Below, piece by piece: positions 8,782 through 17,361 of a stretch of DNA of 64,000 nucleotides. The notes under the pieces are model-generated. The model was not told the origin of the DNA. It did no database searches and saw only the letters and a list, made by a program, of their open reading frames with translations. Position 1 is the first letter of the stretch, and each line of letters starts with the position of its first letter. The DNA is taken from the NCBI GenBank assembly GCA_041287495.1, contig JBEULE010000032.1, forward strand, positions 37,703 through 101,702, read 5' to 3'. This stretch comes from JAOABC01 sp041287495. GTDB lineage: Bacteria > Aquificota > Aquificia > Aquificales > Hydrogenothermaceae. A program made the position numbers and the translations under genes.

Positions 8782-9546
8782 TTATACAGCAAATCTTTTT
8801 GTAGGTATGTTATAAACTTTATCCATTAAATCTACACCTGTATCCAAACTTTCAACCCAATTTATAAATTTGTTAACCATATCCTTACCTTTTAATATTG
8901 CTCCATGTTGAGGTGCTATTATCTCTATATCCAGCTGTTTTACCATCTTTGCCCAATTTTTTAAAGCTCTACCACTTGCTATGTATCTTCTGTGGAATCC
9001 TTCCATATACTTTATATGTTCTTCAAAATTTTCTACAAACACATAATTCTGTCCTAAGGAAGCCCCTAAATCTCCGGAGTAAAGTATTTTAGATACAGGG
9101 TCATAAACCTGAAAGTTTCCGGGTGAGTGTAGCCAGTGGGCTGGTAATATGTATACATCCGTATTTCCCAATTTAATTATCGTTCCTTCATCATCTATAC
9201 CTTTTATTCTGTCAACGACAAGTCTATCAACACCAAAGTGTGGTATAAATCTAAGCCAAAGTTTAGAGGCTATAGCTGTTGCCTTTGTAGTCATAAGCCA
9301 GCCGTTTGCACCTGCAACAATATCTGGGTCTTGGTGAGAGAAAAATATCCACTCTAAGTTATCAACACCTATTATAACTCCTATTTCCTGAAGTAGATGT
9401 TTAAAAACCTTATGTCCTCCTGGGTCAAGTATCATACCTTTTCCACTATCAACTATAAGGTGAACATTTGCCTGAACCATCTCTCCATGTCCAAAATCTT
9501 CCAGAAGGATATTTTTGTGAGTACCGTTGTCAAATAAGGTTTCCAT
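8782..9546 (-). CDS. Stand-alone diiron metallo-beta-lactamase domain (FprA/ODP-like)
   Basis: The 254-residue protein matches the diiron domain of flavodiiron proteins but has no flavodoxin domain. In the family this domain reduces O2 or NO, or, when stand-alone (ODP), binds oxygen as a sensor. Candidate ligands are SHQDPD (about residues 70-75, in place of the usual HxExDH), AHWLHSPGN (His), YSGDLG (bridging Asp) and APQHGA (His). The first motif is altered: Asp replaces Glu and the last His is missing. With no flavin partner domain, a sensor or alternative role is plausible. It is the first gene of the operon with rsmH, ftsL and ftsI. No signal peptide is seen. Confidence 0.8.
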   Translation of the reverse strand: METLFDNGTHKNILLEDFGHGEMVQANVHLIVDSGKGMILDPGGHKVFKHLLQEIGVIIGVDNLEWIFFSHQDPDIVAGANGWLMTTKATAIASKLWLRFIPHFGVDRLVVDRIKGIDDEGTIIKLGNTDVYILPAHWLHSPGNFQVYDPVSKILYSGDLGASLGQNYVFVENFEEHIKYMEGFHRRYIASGRALKNWAKMVKQLDIEIIAPQHGAILKGKDMVNKFINWVESLDTGVDLMDKVYNIPTKRFAV

Positions 9547-9590
9547 CTTTCCTCATTTTCAGCATAATAATATATTCTAAATAATTAAAA

Positions 9591-10034
9591 TCACAAAAGC
9601 AAATAACTGTAAACTCTACTATCTATCTTAGATAACTCATCAAATAAAAAATATTCAATCTTGTGTTTTTTTCTACTTTTTTTAAAGGCTACATTTTTTA
9701 TTTCGTCGTTTTTTAGAAAATCGTAAACAGGTTTTTTACCTACAGCATCTTTGAATCCGGCTATAACTATAGCTGATAAGATAAGGTCTATGTCTATGGT
9801 AGGATAGTTGTCGTATATACATAAAGCCAAAGAACCTAAAGCTGCCACTCTCTCTAATATTCCATTTTTATAATTTCTTGCTTTTCTATCCCTGGCAATC
9901 TTAAAAAGATTAAACCAATCTTTATTTTCTAAAAATCTATTTACCTCTTCTCTATATGCAGGTTTCTTAATATTTTTTACTATTAGCTCTAACTGCTGAA
10001 GCAGAAAATCCTCTGCGTAAGGTGTTTTATCCAT
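9591..10034 (-). CDS. Uncharacterised protein with degenerate HD-like helical core
   Basis: This 147-residue soluble protein has no family I can name with certainty. The middle (RVAALGSLALCIYDNYP, then DLILSAIVIAGFKDAVGK) follows the spacing of HD-domain phosphohydrolases of the YhaM type, where one expects H...RVA.LA..L...YP..D.DLLL.A.LLHDIGK. Here the metal-binding His and His-Asp are replaced (GF in place of HD). If the relationship is real, the domain is catalytically dead. The C-terminus is basic, then acidic. The gene overlaps the PpiD-like gene by 8 bases and is probably co-translated with it. Confidence 0.6.
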   Translation of the reverse strand: MDKTPYAEDFLLQQLELIVKNIKKPAYREEVNRFLENKDWFNLFKIARDRKARNYKNGILERVAALGSLALCIYDNYPTIDIDLILSAIVIAGFKDAVGKKPVYDFLKNDEIKNVAFKKSRKKHKIEYFLFDELSKIDSRVYSYLLL

Positions 10035-11406
10035 TTTCTAAAACCTTTTTGTTTATCTTTATTTTTGCCTTTTCTTTAAGTTTATTTACATACATTTGAT
10101 ATATATCATTAAATTTCTGACTTTTAATTAAAGGTAGTATGGTTTTCTTCATCTCTTCTACCTTGTCTTTGTCCGGTTGTGATATTCCGGTTAGCTTAAA
10201 TAACATTATTCCTTCTCTGACATTTATAGGTGTAGATGTCTGTCCTAACTTTAGGTTGAGTAACTTTCCGGAATCATCGGCCTTTATACCGTACTTTACT
10301 ATCAGCTCTTGTAGCATCACATTATCTATATTTTCTCTGATTGTTTGATTATTTTTTAACAGATCTGTCAAAGTTTGATTGGATTTTTGTAACTCTTCTA
10401 TAGCTTTTTGCAACTGTTCATCTTTTAGTTTCCTAGCTATGGACTCCTTGACAGATTCAAAAGGTATCTCATTGTAAACTTCACCTAAGTATTTTGCTAT
10501 ATAGTAGTTATTTCCATTTTTTAGGAAAAGTATATCTTTACTTTCAGATAAGTTTTCTAATCCTGATATTAAATCTTTAGGCAGGTCTGGTTTTGATTTT
10601 ATATTTGATAAACTATCTTCGTATAATTTTTCTACATCCGAAGAGACTGGTTTTCCGGCTTTTAAATTAGTAAAATTCTCTTTGGCAACTGCCTGTGCTC
10701 TATCTTCTCCAAGTTTCTGAATATCTATTCTGTATACAGCTACCTTTTTGTCTTCTGATGATGTGTAATCTTTTTTATGTTTTTCGTAATACTCTTTTAT
10801 CTGTTGGTCTGTGATTATAGGTTCCTTTGGTTTTATTAATATTACTTCACCGGATATCTTTGTAAGCTGTTTTTTGACAAATGTTTCTATCTCATCGTCT
10901 GATACATACAAAGAAGAAAGTAAGATTGCTTTTACATTGTTAACAGTTAACTCTTTTTTTAGTATCTCCTCAAAACCTTCTGGAGATAATCCAAAAGAGT
11001 TTATAGTTTGTATATATATCTGTTTATCAAATTTACCATTTACTTGGAAAGCCGGAATATTTAATATCTCCTCTTTTACCTGCTGAGAAGTTGCTACCAA
11101 ACCTTCCTTCTCAGCTTCTTGATATATAAGTTCTGTTTCTATTAAGTTATCTATAACTTCTTTTGCTATCTCTTTTTTAAACTGATTAAGGTCTATATTC
11201 TGGGCTTGTAAATTTCTTGAAATCATATCATAGGCATAGTTAAATTGATAAAATGGGATCTCTCTACCGTTAACTTGGGCAACTCCATTAATCTCTCCAC
11301 TAAATTTGTATATTAATATAGCAACAAAAGATGTGGCAACAAAAGCAAAAACGGTAATATACATAACTATATGTTTCCATTTAGAGCCAGCAATCTTGTC
11401 AAACAC
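10027..11406 (-). CDS. PpiD/SurA-like membrane-anchored periplasmic chaperone
   Basis: This is a predicted periplasmic folding factor of 459 residues. The N-terminal membrane anchor (about residues 13-34) is followed by the SurA_N/PpiD_N-type motif (VAQVNGREIPFYQFN...), helices that begin LIETELIYQEAE, and KEYYEKHKKDY leading into the middle region. This fits PpiD, which is tethered to the inner membrane and receives proteins leaving SecYEG. A clear parvulin catalytic domain is not evident between residues 210 and 330, so isomerase activity is doubtful. The 3' end overlaps the downstream 147-residue gene. Confidence 0.75.
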   Translation of the reverse strand: MFDKIAGSKWKHIVMYITVFAFVATSFVAILIYKFSGEINGVAQVNGREIPFYQFNYAYDMISRNLQAQNIDLNQFKKEIAKEVIDNLIETELIYQEAEKEGLVATSQQVKEEILNIPAFQVNGKFDKQIYIQTINSFGLSPEGFEEILKKELTVNNVKAILLSSLYVSDDEIETFVKKQLTKISGEVILIKPKEPIITDQQIKEYYEKHKKDYTSSEDKKVAVYRIDIQKLGEDRAQAVAKENFTNLKAGKPVSSDVEKLYEDSLSNIKSKPDLPKDLISGLENLSESKDILFLKNGNNYYIAKYLGEVYNEIPFESVKESIARKLKDEQLQKAIEELQKSNQTLTDLLKNNQTIRENIDNVMLQELIVKYGIKADDSGKLLNLKLGQTSTPINVREGIMLFKLTGISQPDKDKVEEMKKTILPLIKSQKFNDIYQMYVNKLKEKAKIKINKKVLENG

Positions 11407-11446
11407 TTTTCAACCTCTGACTTTTGATAACTATTATAGCAGAAGG

Positions 11447-11917
11447 TCAGTATGTATTTTTTAGTAAAAAGTTGTTTAGTTTTTCATTCTGTTTTTTATT
11501 GAGTATAGACTGGATAGTTTTAAAAAGATTTATATCCAAAACAGAAAGCTCTGTTTTAAGTTTTGCTATCTCTATAAGTAAATCTTTAATTTTCTGGGAA
11601 TCATTTGTTTTTATAACTAAATTCTTTATCTCTTCCTCTTTATCTCTCACTATCCTTGCTTTTCCAAGCATTATAGGGAATATCTTGTTATATTCTGAGT
11701 TTATATCGTTTATCTGTTTCTCTGTAAGTTCTAACTCTGTCTTTTTTAATATTACAATATCATATACGTTAAAACTCTCAACTAAATAGTATTTTTCCAT
11801 CCATGAGTAATCTTCTGTTTTTGGGTTAGTTTGAGCTACTATATAGATAGCCTTCTCTTTTCCGAAAGTGAAACTGGATAACACAATTAAAAAAAATAAC
11901 GCAATCCTAATACCCAT
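11447..11917 (-). CDS. Secreted helical protein, Spy/CpxP-like
   Basis: This 156-residue protein has a signal peptide (MGIRIALFFLIVLSSFTFG, cleavage near 19) and an all-helical mature part. It contains LTEKQINDINSEY and a later KKQNEKLNNFL, which resemble the LTxxQ pattern of Spy/CpxP periplasmic stress chaperones. The match is only at motif level. The start is fixed by GGAG 6 bases before the ATG. That ribosome site lies inside an 11-base tandem repeat described separately. It sits between the rhomboid gene upstream and the PpiD-like gene downstream, and a role in envelope protein quality control is inferred. Confidence 0.6.
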   Translation of the reverse strand: MGIRIALFFLIVLSSFTFGKEKAIYIVAQTNPKTEDYSWMEKYYLVESFNVYDIVILKKTELELTEKQINDINSEYNKIFPIMLGKARIVRDKEEEIKNLVIKTNDSQKIKDLLIEIAKLKTELSVLDINLFKTIQSILNKKQNEKLNNFLLKNTY

Positions 11918-11918
11918 T

Positions 11919-11948
11919 ACTTACTCCAAACTTACTCCAAACTTACTC
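11919..11948 (-). repeat. 11-bp tandem repeat carrying the ribosome binding site
   Basis: The unit ACTTACTCCAA (+ strand) occurs at 11919-11929 and 11930-11940, followed by a partial third copy at 11941-11948. On the minus strand each full copy supplies a GGAG. The copy next to the gene is spaced 6 bases from the start codon of the Spy-like protein. Loss or gain of one unit would change the leader without breaking the gene. Confidence 0.85.
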
Positions 11949-11973
11949 AGGTTTACACTTTCGGCATATTCTG

Positions 11974-12624
11974 TTAAAACTTTAATCCTCTTTTTACAAA
12001 GAGATTTAAACCATACCATCCGGTAATAAATCCACCTATATGGGCATACCATGCAACTCCTCCAAGTGCTACAGGAATGAACATTGCTGATAAAATCTGC
12101 ATTAAAAACCAGTATCCTATAAAAAACCAAGCTGGAAGTGTAAAGATAAAAAAGATAAAAGGAGGAATTACTGCAAGAACTTTTGCATAAGGAAATAGTC
12201 TCATATATCCTGCAAGTATTCCGCTTATTGCACCGGATGCTCCTATCATAGGTGTGTTTAAATCTCCCATAATTAGAGATACAAAAGATTGCAAAAATGC
12301 TGACCCTAATCCGGAGAGTATATAAAAAGTTAAAAATCTGACTCTTCCTAAAACATCTTCTACATTATTACCAAAAACCCACAGAAAAAGCATATTACCT
12401 AAAATATGTCCTATATCTCCATGTAAAAACATATGTGTAAAAATCGGAATTAGGTTAAACTCAGCTATATCTGTTGGCAAAAGTCCAAATGTATATACGA
12501 AAAGTTGAAGCTGATCTTCCGGAAGAGATATCTCATATAGAAAAACACCAGTATTTATACCTATAAGTAAAACCGTTAATATTGGAAAGCTTCTTGTGGG
12601 AATGTTATCTTTTAATGGTATCAT
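11974..12624 (-). CDS. Rhomboid-family intramembrane serine protease
   Basis: Rhomboids cleave transmembrane substrates within the bilayer. The 216-residue protein has six or so hydrophobic helices. HMFLHGDIGHILGN provides the HxxxN of helix 2. The serine is in GASGAISG (about residue 130), and the partner histidine is in AHIGGFITG (about 193). All three catalytic elements are present, so it should be active. It overlaps the upstream MFS gene by 4 bases. Confidence 0.93.
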   Translation of the reverse strand: MIPLKDNIPTRSFPILTVLLIGINTGVFLYEISLPEDQLQLFVYTFGLLPTDIAEFNLIPIFTHMFLHGDIGHILGNMLFLWVFGNNVEDVLGRVRFLTFYILSGLGSAFLQSFVSLIMGDLNTPMIGASGAISGILAGYMRLFPYAKVLAVIPPFIFFIFTLPAWFFIGYWFLMQILSAMFIPVALGGVAWYAHIGGFITGWYGLNLFVKRGLKF

Positions 12625-13826
12625 TTAACATTCTTTACAGGCATTTCCATAGGAATAACAAGGACCATCCATATCAAAGTTAGTATTATAAGGAATATAA
12701 AGTTTAGCTTGAAGGTTGGATCTATTTTTGCAAAGTATCCTCCAACAGCACCACCTACAAAAGCTCCAATAAACTGTGAAGTGTTAAATACACCGGAGGC
12801 TGTTCCTTTAACTTTTGGATTTGCATATTTACTCATAAGAGATGGCATTATAGGTTCGAGCATCATAAATCCGGTAAAGTAAACCACTATTGATAGCACT
12901 GTTAGATAGAAGTTTTCTTTAAATAATATAAACATTATGAAGGATACGACTAAAATACCAATTCCAAGAAGCTTAACCTGTTTTATTTTGTTTTTCTTTT
13001 CTGCTATTATCGTAGAAGGAACCATTAAAGTAAGTCCAACGAGGAACATCAGTAGGTATATCTTCCATAGGTCTTTAAGGTCTATACTGTGCTGGTGGGC
13101 GAATATCAGAGGCACCACTGTAAAAACCGCTGTTAAAGTCATATGTAAAACAAACATTCCAAAATCCATTTTAATAAGATTTTTATCTTTTAAAACGATA
13201 GATAGGTAAGAGGATGTAAATTCTGCATCATCATGGTGGACTGCCTTCTCCGGCTCTTTTATTCCAAATATAATGTATGGTAATGATATAAGAGCAAGTA
13301 TTCCGGTAAAGAGGAAAACTCCGGCAAGTCCAAAGTAAGAGGCAATAAATGGTCCTAAAACCATTCCAAAAGCAAAAGCCATACCTATAGATGCTCCTAT
13401 AGTTGCCATTGCTCTTGTTCTTATCTCTTCCCTTGTAAGGTCAGCAAGTAATGCTATAACAACGGAAGACACGGCTCCTATACCTTGAAGTAATCTTCCT
13501 GCTATAAGTAGATGTATATTTTCTATGTAAGAAGCATAGGCTGATAGGAAACTTCCGATAATAAATATTATAGTGCTTGAGATAAGGATAGGTTTTCTAC
13601 CTATCTTATCACTCCATAGTCCGTAAGGTATCTGAAATATTGCCTGTGTTAAACCATAAGCACCTATGGCTAGACCTGCTAAAAATGCATCTGACCCAGG
13701 CATAGATTTAGCATAAACACTTAAAACTGGAAGAGCTAAAAATAACCCAAGCATTCTAAGTGAAAATACTCCGGCAAGACCAAGAGTAATTTTCTTTTCT
13801 TCAACTGTAAAATCTTTGTCTATCAA
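12621..13826 (-). CDS. Major facilitator superfamily transporter (YajR-like)
   Basis: This is a 401-residue, 12-helix secondary transporter of the inner membrane. The MFS signature between helices 2 and 3 is visible as GLWSDKIGRKP (about residues 70-80). RLLQGIGA in helix 4 and GxxxGPxxG-like GMVLGPFIA in helix 5 are typical of drug/H+ antiporters. The overall sequence is nearest to the YajR type, but the extra C-terminal YAM domain is absent. The substrate cannot be read from the sequence. It is coupled to the downstream rhomboid gene by a 4-base overlap. Confidence 0.85.
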   Translation of the reverse strand: MIDKDFTVEEKKITLGLAGVFSLRMLGLFLALPVLSVYAKSMPGSDAFLAGLAIGAYGLTQAIFQIPYGLWSDKIGRKPILISSTIIFIIGSFLSAYASYIENIHLLIAGRLLQGIGAVSSVVIALLADLTREEIRTRAMATIGASIGMAFAFGMVLGPFIASYFGLAGVFLFTGILALISLPYIIFGIKEPEKAVHHDDAEFTSSYLSIVLKDKNLIKMDFGMFVLHMTLTAVFTVVPLIFAHQHSIDLKDLWKIYLLMFLVGLTLMVPSTIIAEKKNKIKQVKLLGIGILVVSFIMFILFKENFYLTVLSIVVYFTGFMMLEPIMPSLMSKYANPKVKGTASGVFNTSQFIGAFVGGAVGGYFAKIDPTFKLNFIFLIILTLIWMVLVIPMEMPVKNVK

Positions 13827-13856
13827 CTGTTTTTTACCTCCTTACTAACAATTTCT

Positions 13857-14843
13857 TTAAAACTCGGTTTTTAAATCTCTACTCATAAGATAATATACAG
13901 CATCTTGTGGATTTAAACTATCATATAAAATTTTATAAACCATCTCAGATATAGGAAGTTCTACATTATAGATATTTTTTATTCTATAGACAGCTTCAAC
14001 AGTTGATTTTCCCTCTATAACCTGTTTTACTTCTTTTTCTGCTTCTTTTATAGACATCCCTTTACCTATGAGATACCCAAAAGTTCTATTTCTTGATAAA
14101 TCTGCCGTTGCAGTTAAAACTAAGTCTCCTAAACCGGAAAGTCCGTATGCAGTTTGAGGATTACCACTATAAACTTTTATAATCTTTGTAATCTCATATA
14201 AACCTCTTGTTATTAAGCTTGCCCTTGCATTGTTTCCCATACCAAGTCCATCACTTATGCCACAGGCTATTGCTATAACATTCTTTATAGCACCACCAAC
14301 CTCAACCCCCACAATATCATCACTGAGATAAACTCTAAATGTAGGTCTACTTAGTTTATGTTGAAGTTCCCTACCATCTTTTATATCTCCGGCTAAGGTT
14401 ATTGCAGTAGGAAGTCCCATTATCACTTCCTTGGCAAAAGATGGTCCAGATAAAGCATAAACATTTGATTTATCTATATTTAGAGATTCTGTAATAATAT
14501 CACTAACCAGTTTTAGTGTTGATATCTCTATCCCCTTTGATGCAGATATAACATATTCAACCTTCCCTAATTTAACATTCTTTATAGTATCTCTTATAAA
14601 TTGGGTAGGTATTGCTATTACTACTGTTTGACAGCTATCAAATACTTCTTGGATGTTATATACTGGGTTTATGTTATCTTTTAGTTTTATGTCAGGGTGA
14701 TATTTTCTATTTATCCTATCTTCTCTTATACTATCTAAAACTTCTACATCTTTATCCCATATATACACTTCTTTAAAATTTTCAGATAGAACTTGGGCAA
14801 GAGCTGTTCCCCAACTTCCGGCACCTATAACACCAAGCTTCAA
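13857..14843 (-). CDS. gpsA: Glycerol-3-phosphate dehydrogenase [NAD(P)+]
   Basis: GpsA reduces dihydroxyacetone phosphate to sn-glycerol-3-phosphate for phospholipid synthesis. The Rossmann motif GAGSWGTALA lies at the very N-terminus. ASKGIE, SGPSFA, the catalytic-lysine block GGAIKNVIAIACG and GLSGLGDLVLT follow. A GTG at 14858 would add five residues, but it lies inside the GGAGG ribosome site. The TTG at 14843 is spaced 7 bases from that site and gives the canonical MKLGVIGAGSWG. It is divergent from alr. Confidence 0.96.
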   Translation of the reverse strand: MKLGVIGAGSWGTALAQVLSENFKEVYIWDKDVEVLDSIREDRINRKYHPDIKLKDNINPVYNIQEVFDSCQTVVIAIPTQFIRDTIKNVKLGKVEYVISASKGIEISTLKLVSDIITESLNIDKSNVYALSGPSFAKEVIMGLPTAITLAGDIKDGRELQHKLSRPTFRVYLSDDIVGVEVGGAIKNVIAIACGISDGLGMGNNARASLITRGLYEITKIIKVYSGNPQTAYGLSGLGDLVLTATADLSRNRTFGYLIGKGMSIKEAEKEVKQVIEGKSTVEAVYRIKNIYNVELPISEMVYKILYDSLNPQDAVYYLMSRDLKTEF

Positions 14844-14904
14844 ATTTAGAACCTCCACATAAAGTATAATAATTATACTTTAAAAACTGCAAGGAGTTGT
14901 AATA

Positions 14905-15969
14905 CTGCTTAGAAGCTGGGCTAAAATTAATTTAAATAATCTGATAGAGAATTTAGTTAATATACACAAATTTTCTAACAAATCTATCTTTGCGGTAGTT
15001 AAAGCAGATGCTTATGGACATGATGCAAAGTTAATATCGAAATTCCTTGAGGAAATACCTTTTGTAAAGAAACTTTGTGTTGCAACTCCCATTGAAGCTA
15101 AGGAGCTAAGGGATATAGGTATAACGAAAGATATATTGGTTTTAGGTGGAATACTGAAAGGAGAAGAAGAAATATTCTTAAAGTATAACTTAACTCCGGT
15201 TATATCTAATTTTGAAAGTCTATATATAGCCAAGACATCTGGTATAAAGAAAATACATCTTAAATTTGACACCGGAATGGGAAGATTAGGCTTTTTTGAA
15301 GAAGATATACCTTTATTAAAAGAGATTCTTAAAGATTTTGAAGTCGAGGGAGTTATGTCCCATTTTCCTTCTGCAGACACAGATGAGAATTTTACAAAGA
15401 TACAGATAGATAGATTTAAAGGTATCATAGATTCTTTGAATGCAAATCCAAAACATATACATATGCAAAATTCAGCCGGAGTTATGTATAACTGTGATTA
15501 CTGCACAGATATAAGGATAGGCTTAAGCATGTATGGAGAGAAACCTTGTGATAACTTCCCTGTAAATCTTAAAAATGTTATGTCTGTTTATGCAAAGGTT
15601 ATAAGTGTAAAATACTTTAAGAAGGGTGCAAAGATATCTTACTGTGGAACATACACAGCTAAAAAAGATATCAAAGCCGGAGTAATATCCTTCGGTTATG
15701 CAGATGGACTTCCAAGGCTTTTGTCAAACATGGGAAATGTTATTATAAATGGGAAAAAAGCAAATATAATAGGTAATATAACTATGGATATGACCATAGT
15801 TGATATATCTGATATAGATACTAATATAGGAGATGATGCAGTTATTATTGGAGAAGATGGAGATGTTAAAATAACATTCAGTGATATTGCTAAACTTTCA
15901 GGAACTATTCCGTATGAGATTATGTGTGGTATCTCAAAAAGAGTAGTAAGAATAGTAGAGAGAGGATAG
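14905..15969 (+). CDS. alr: Alanine racemase with probable CUG start
   Basis: Alanine racemase makes D-alanine for peptidoglycan using pyridoxal phosphate. The PLP lysine block VVKADAYGH (Lys about 33) is encoded at about 14995, well upstream of the first ordinary start codon in frame (TTG 15136), so translation must begin earlier. Between the in-frame stop at 14881 and that lysine there is no ATG, GTG or TTG. AAGGAG at 14891-14896 is 8 bases before CTG 14905, which gives MLRSWAKINL, the usual Alr beginning. ATA 14902 is the alternative. The second catalytic residue is the Tyr of ISYCGTY (about 246). Length (354) is normal. The NtrC-type regulator follows 4 bases later. Confidence 0.9.
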   Translation: MLRSWAKINLNNLIENLVNIHKFSNKSIFAVVKADAYGHDAKLISKFLEEIPFVKKLCVATPIEAKELRDIGITKDILVLGGILKGEEEIFLKYNLTPVISNFESLYIAKTSGIKKIHLKFDTGMGRLGFFEEDIPLLKEILKDFEVEGVMSHFPSADTDENFTKIQIDRFKGIIDSLNANPKHIHMQNSAGVMYNCDYCTDIRIGLSMYGEKPCDNFPVNLKNVMSVYAKVISVKYFKKGAKISYCGTYTAKKDIKAGVISFGYADGLPRLLSNMGNVIINGKKANIIGNITMDMTIVDISDIDTNIGDDAVIIGEDGDVKITFSDIAKLSGTIPYEIMCGISKRVVRIVERG

Positions 15970-15973
15970 GTTT

Positions 15974-17335
15974 ATGTTAAATGTTTTAGTTGTAGATGAT
16001 GAAGAGAATATAACTTCACTTCTTAAAGATATACTTACAGATGAAGGATACAGTGTAGATACTGCTAAAAGTATAACTCAGGCAAAGGATTTGATAAAGA
16101 AGAATACATATGATGCTGTTTTCCTTGATGTGTGGCTTTCTGATGGAGATGGATTAACTTTCCTACCAGAGATTAAAACATTATCACCTCTTACTCAGGT
16201 TGTGATGATATCTGGACATGGAAATATTCCTATAGCTGTTAAAGCAATAAAAGAGGGGGCTTTTGACTTTTTGGAAAAACCACTATCAACAGAGGTTATC
16301 TTAGCAGTATTAGAGAAGATATATAAGGAGATAAAAATCCAGCAAAACCTTGAATATCTAAAAGAAAAAGAGACAAAAGATATTGAAATAATAGGAAATA
16401 GTGAGAAAATTCAAGAACTAAAAAGACAGATAGAAAAAGTAGCAAAATCAAATGCATGGGTTATGATATTTGGGGAAAATGGAACAGGTAAAGAGTTAGT
16501 TGCAAAAAGTATCCATTATTTAAGTCCAAGGAGAAACTATCCCTTTGTTGATGTAAATGCAGCTGCTATTCCGGATGAACTTTTTGAATCAGAGTTTTTC
16601 GGTTATGAGAAAGGAGCATTTACAAACGCATTTACAAGGAAGATAGGAAAACTTGAAGTTGCAGATAAAGGAACCCTCTTTTTAGATGAAGTGACTGATA
16701 TGAGCCTATCATCTCAGGCAAAACTTTTAAGAGTTTTAGAAGAAAAAGAGTTTTCAAGGCTTGGAAGTAATACAAAGATAAAGGTAGATATAAGGGTTAT
16801 CTCTGCAACCAATAAAAATTTAGAAGAAGAGATAGAAAAAGGTAGATTTAGACAGGATTTAGCATTTAGACTTGCAGTTATACCTATAACTGTTCCACCT
16901 TTAAGAGATAGAGGAGAAGATATACTTTTACTTGCAGATTACTATATTAAGAAATTTTCAATTGAGAATAGAGTTAATCCTCCAATTTTAAGTGATGAGG
17001 TTAAGAGAGTTTTATTAAATTACAGATGGCCAGGAAATGTAAGAGAGCTAAAAAATCTGATGGAAAGGTTAGTGATACTACACAGTGAAGATGTCATAAC
17101 ATTGAAAGATCTGCCACCATATATGTATCAAAATGTTTCAACATCTAAGGAAGAAGTTTTACCTATAACAATTAAACCATTGAAGGATATAAGAGAGGAA
17201 GCTGAAAAGTTAGCCATAAAGAAAGCCTTAGAAGTTATGGGTAATAATCTGAAAGAAGTTGCAAAGGCTCTTGATATTGATTTATCATCTTTGTATAGAA
17301 AGTTAAAGCAGTATCAGTTAGAGGTAGAAGAATAA
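15974..17335 (+). CDS. Sigma-54-dependent response regulator (NtrC/NtrX family)
   Basis: This 453-residue transcription activator has three domains. The receiver has acidic pocket DDE (8-10) and phosphoacceptor Asp52 (FLDVW). The AAA+ domain has Walker A GENGTGKE (about 168-175) and Walker B FLDEV. The Fis-type helix-turn-helix is at the C-terminus (NLKEVAKALDIDLSSLYRKL). The sigma-54 contact loop reads GAFTNA (about 213-218) rather than the near-invariant GAFTGA. Its general arrangement is closest to NtrC/NtrX. No sensor kinase is adjacent, so the signal is unknown. It follows alr closely and is probably co-transcribed. Confidence 0.93.
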   Translation: MLNVLVVDDEENITSLLKDILTDEGYSVDTAKSITQAKDLIKKNTYDAVFLDVWLSDGDGLTFLPEIKTLSPLTQVVMISGHGNIPIAVKAIKEGAFDFLEKPLSTEVILAVLEKIYKEIKIQQNLEYLKEKETKDIEIIGNSEKIQELKRQIEKVAKSNAWVMIFGENGTGKELVAKSIHYLSPRRNYPFVDVNAAAIPDELFESEFFGYEKGAFTNAFTRKIGKLEVADKGTLFLDEVTDMSLSSQAKLLRVLEEKEFSRLGSNTKIKVDIRVISATNKNLEEEIEKGRFRQDLAFRLAVIPITVPPLRDRGEDILLLADYYIKKFSIENRVNPPILSDEVKRVLLNYRWPGNVRELKNLMERLVILHSEDVITLKDLPPYMYQNVSTSKEEVLPITIKPLKDIREEAEKLAIKKALEVMGNNLKEVAKALDIDLSSLYRKLKQYQLEVEE

Positions 17336-17361
17336 ATATCTGGTTAGTTTAAAGTTTCACC

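Noticed and set aside
11921..12130. Open frame overlapping the rhomboid 3' end and the tandem repeat
   Set aside because: It is out of frame with the well-conserved rhomboid, has no ribosome site, and its end lies in the 11-base repeat.
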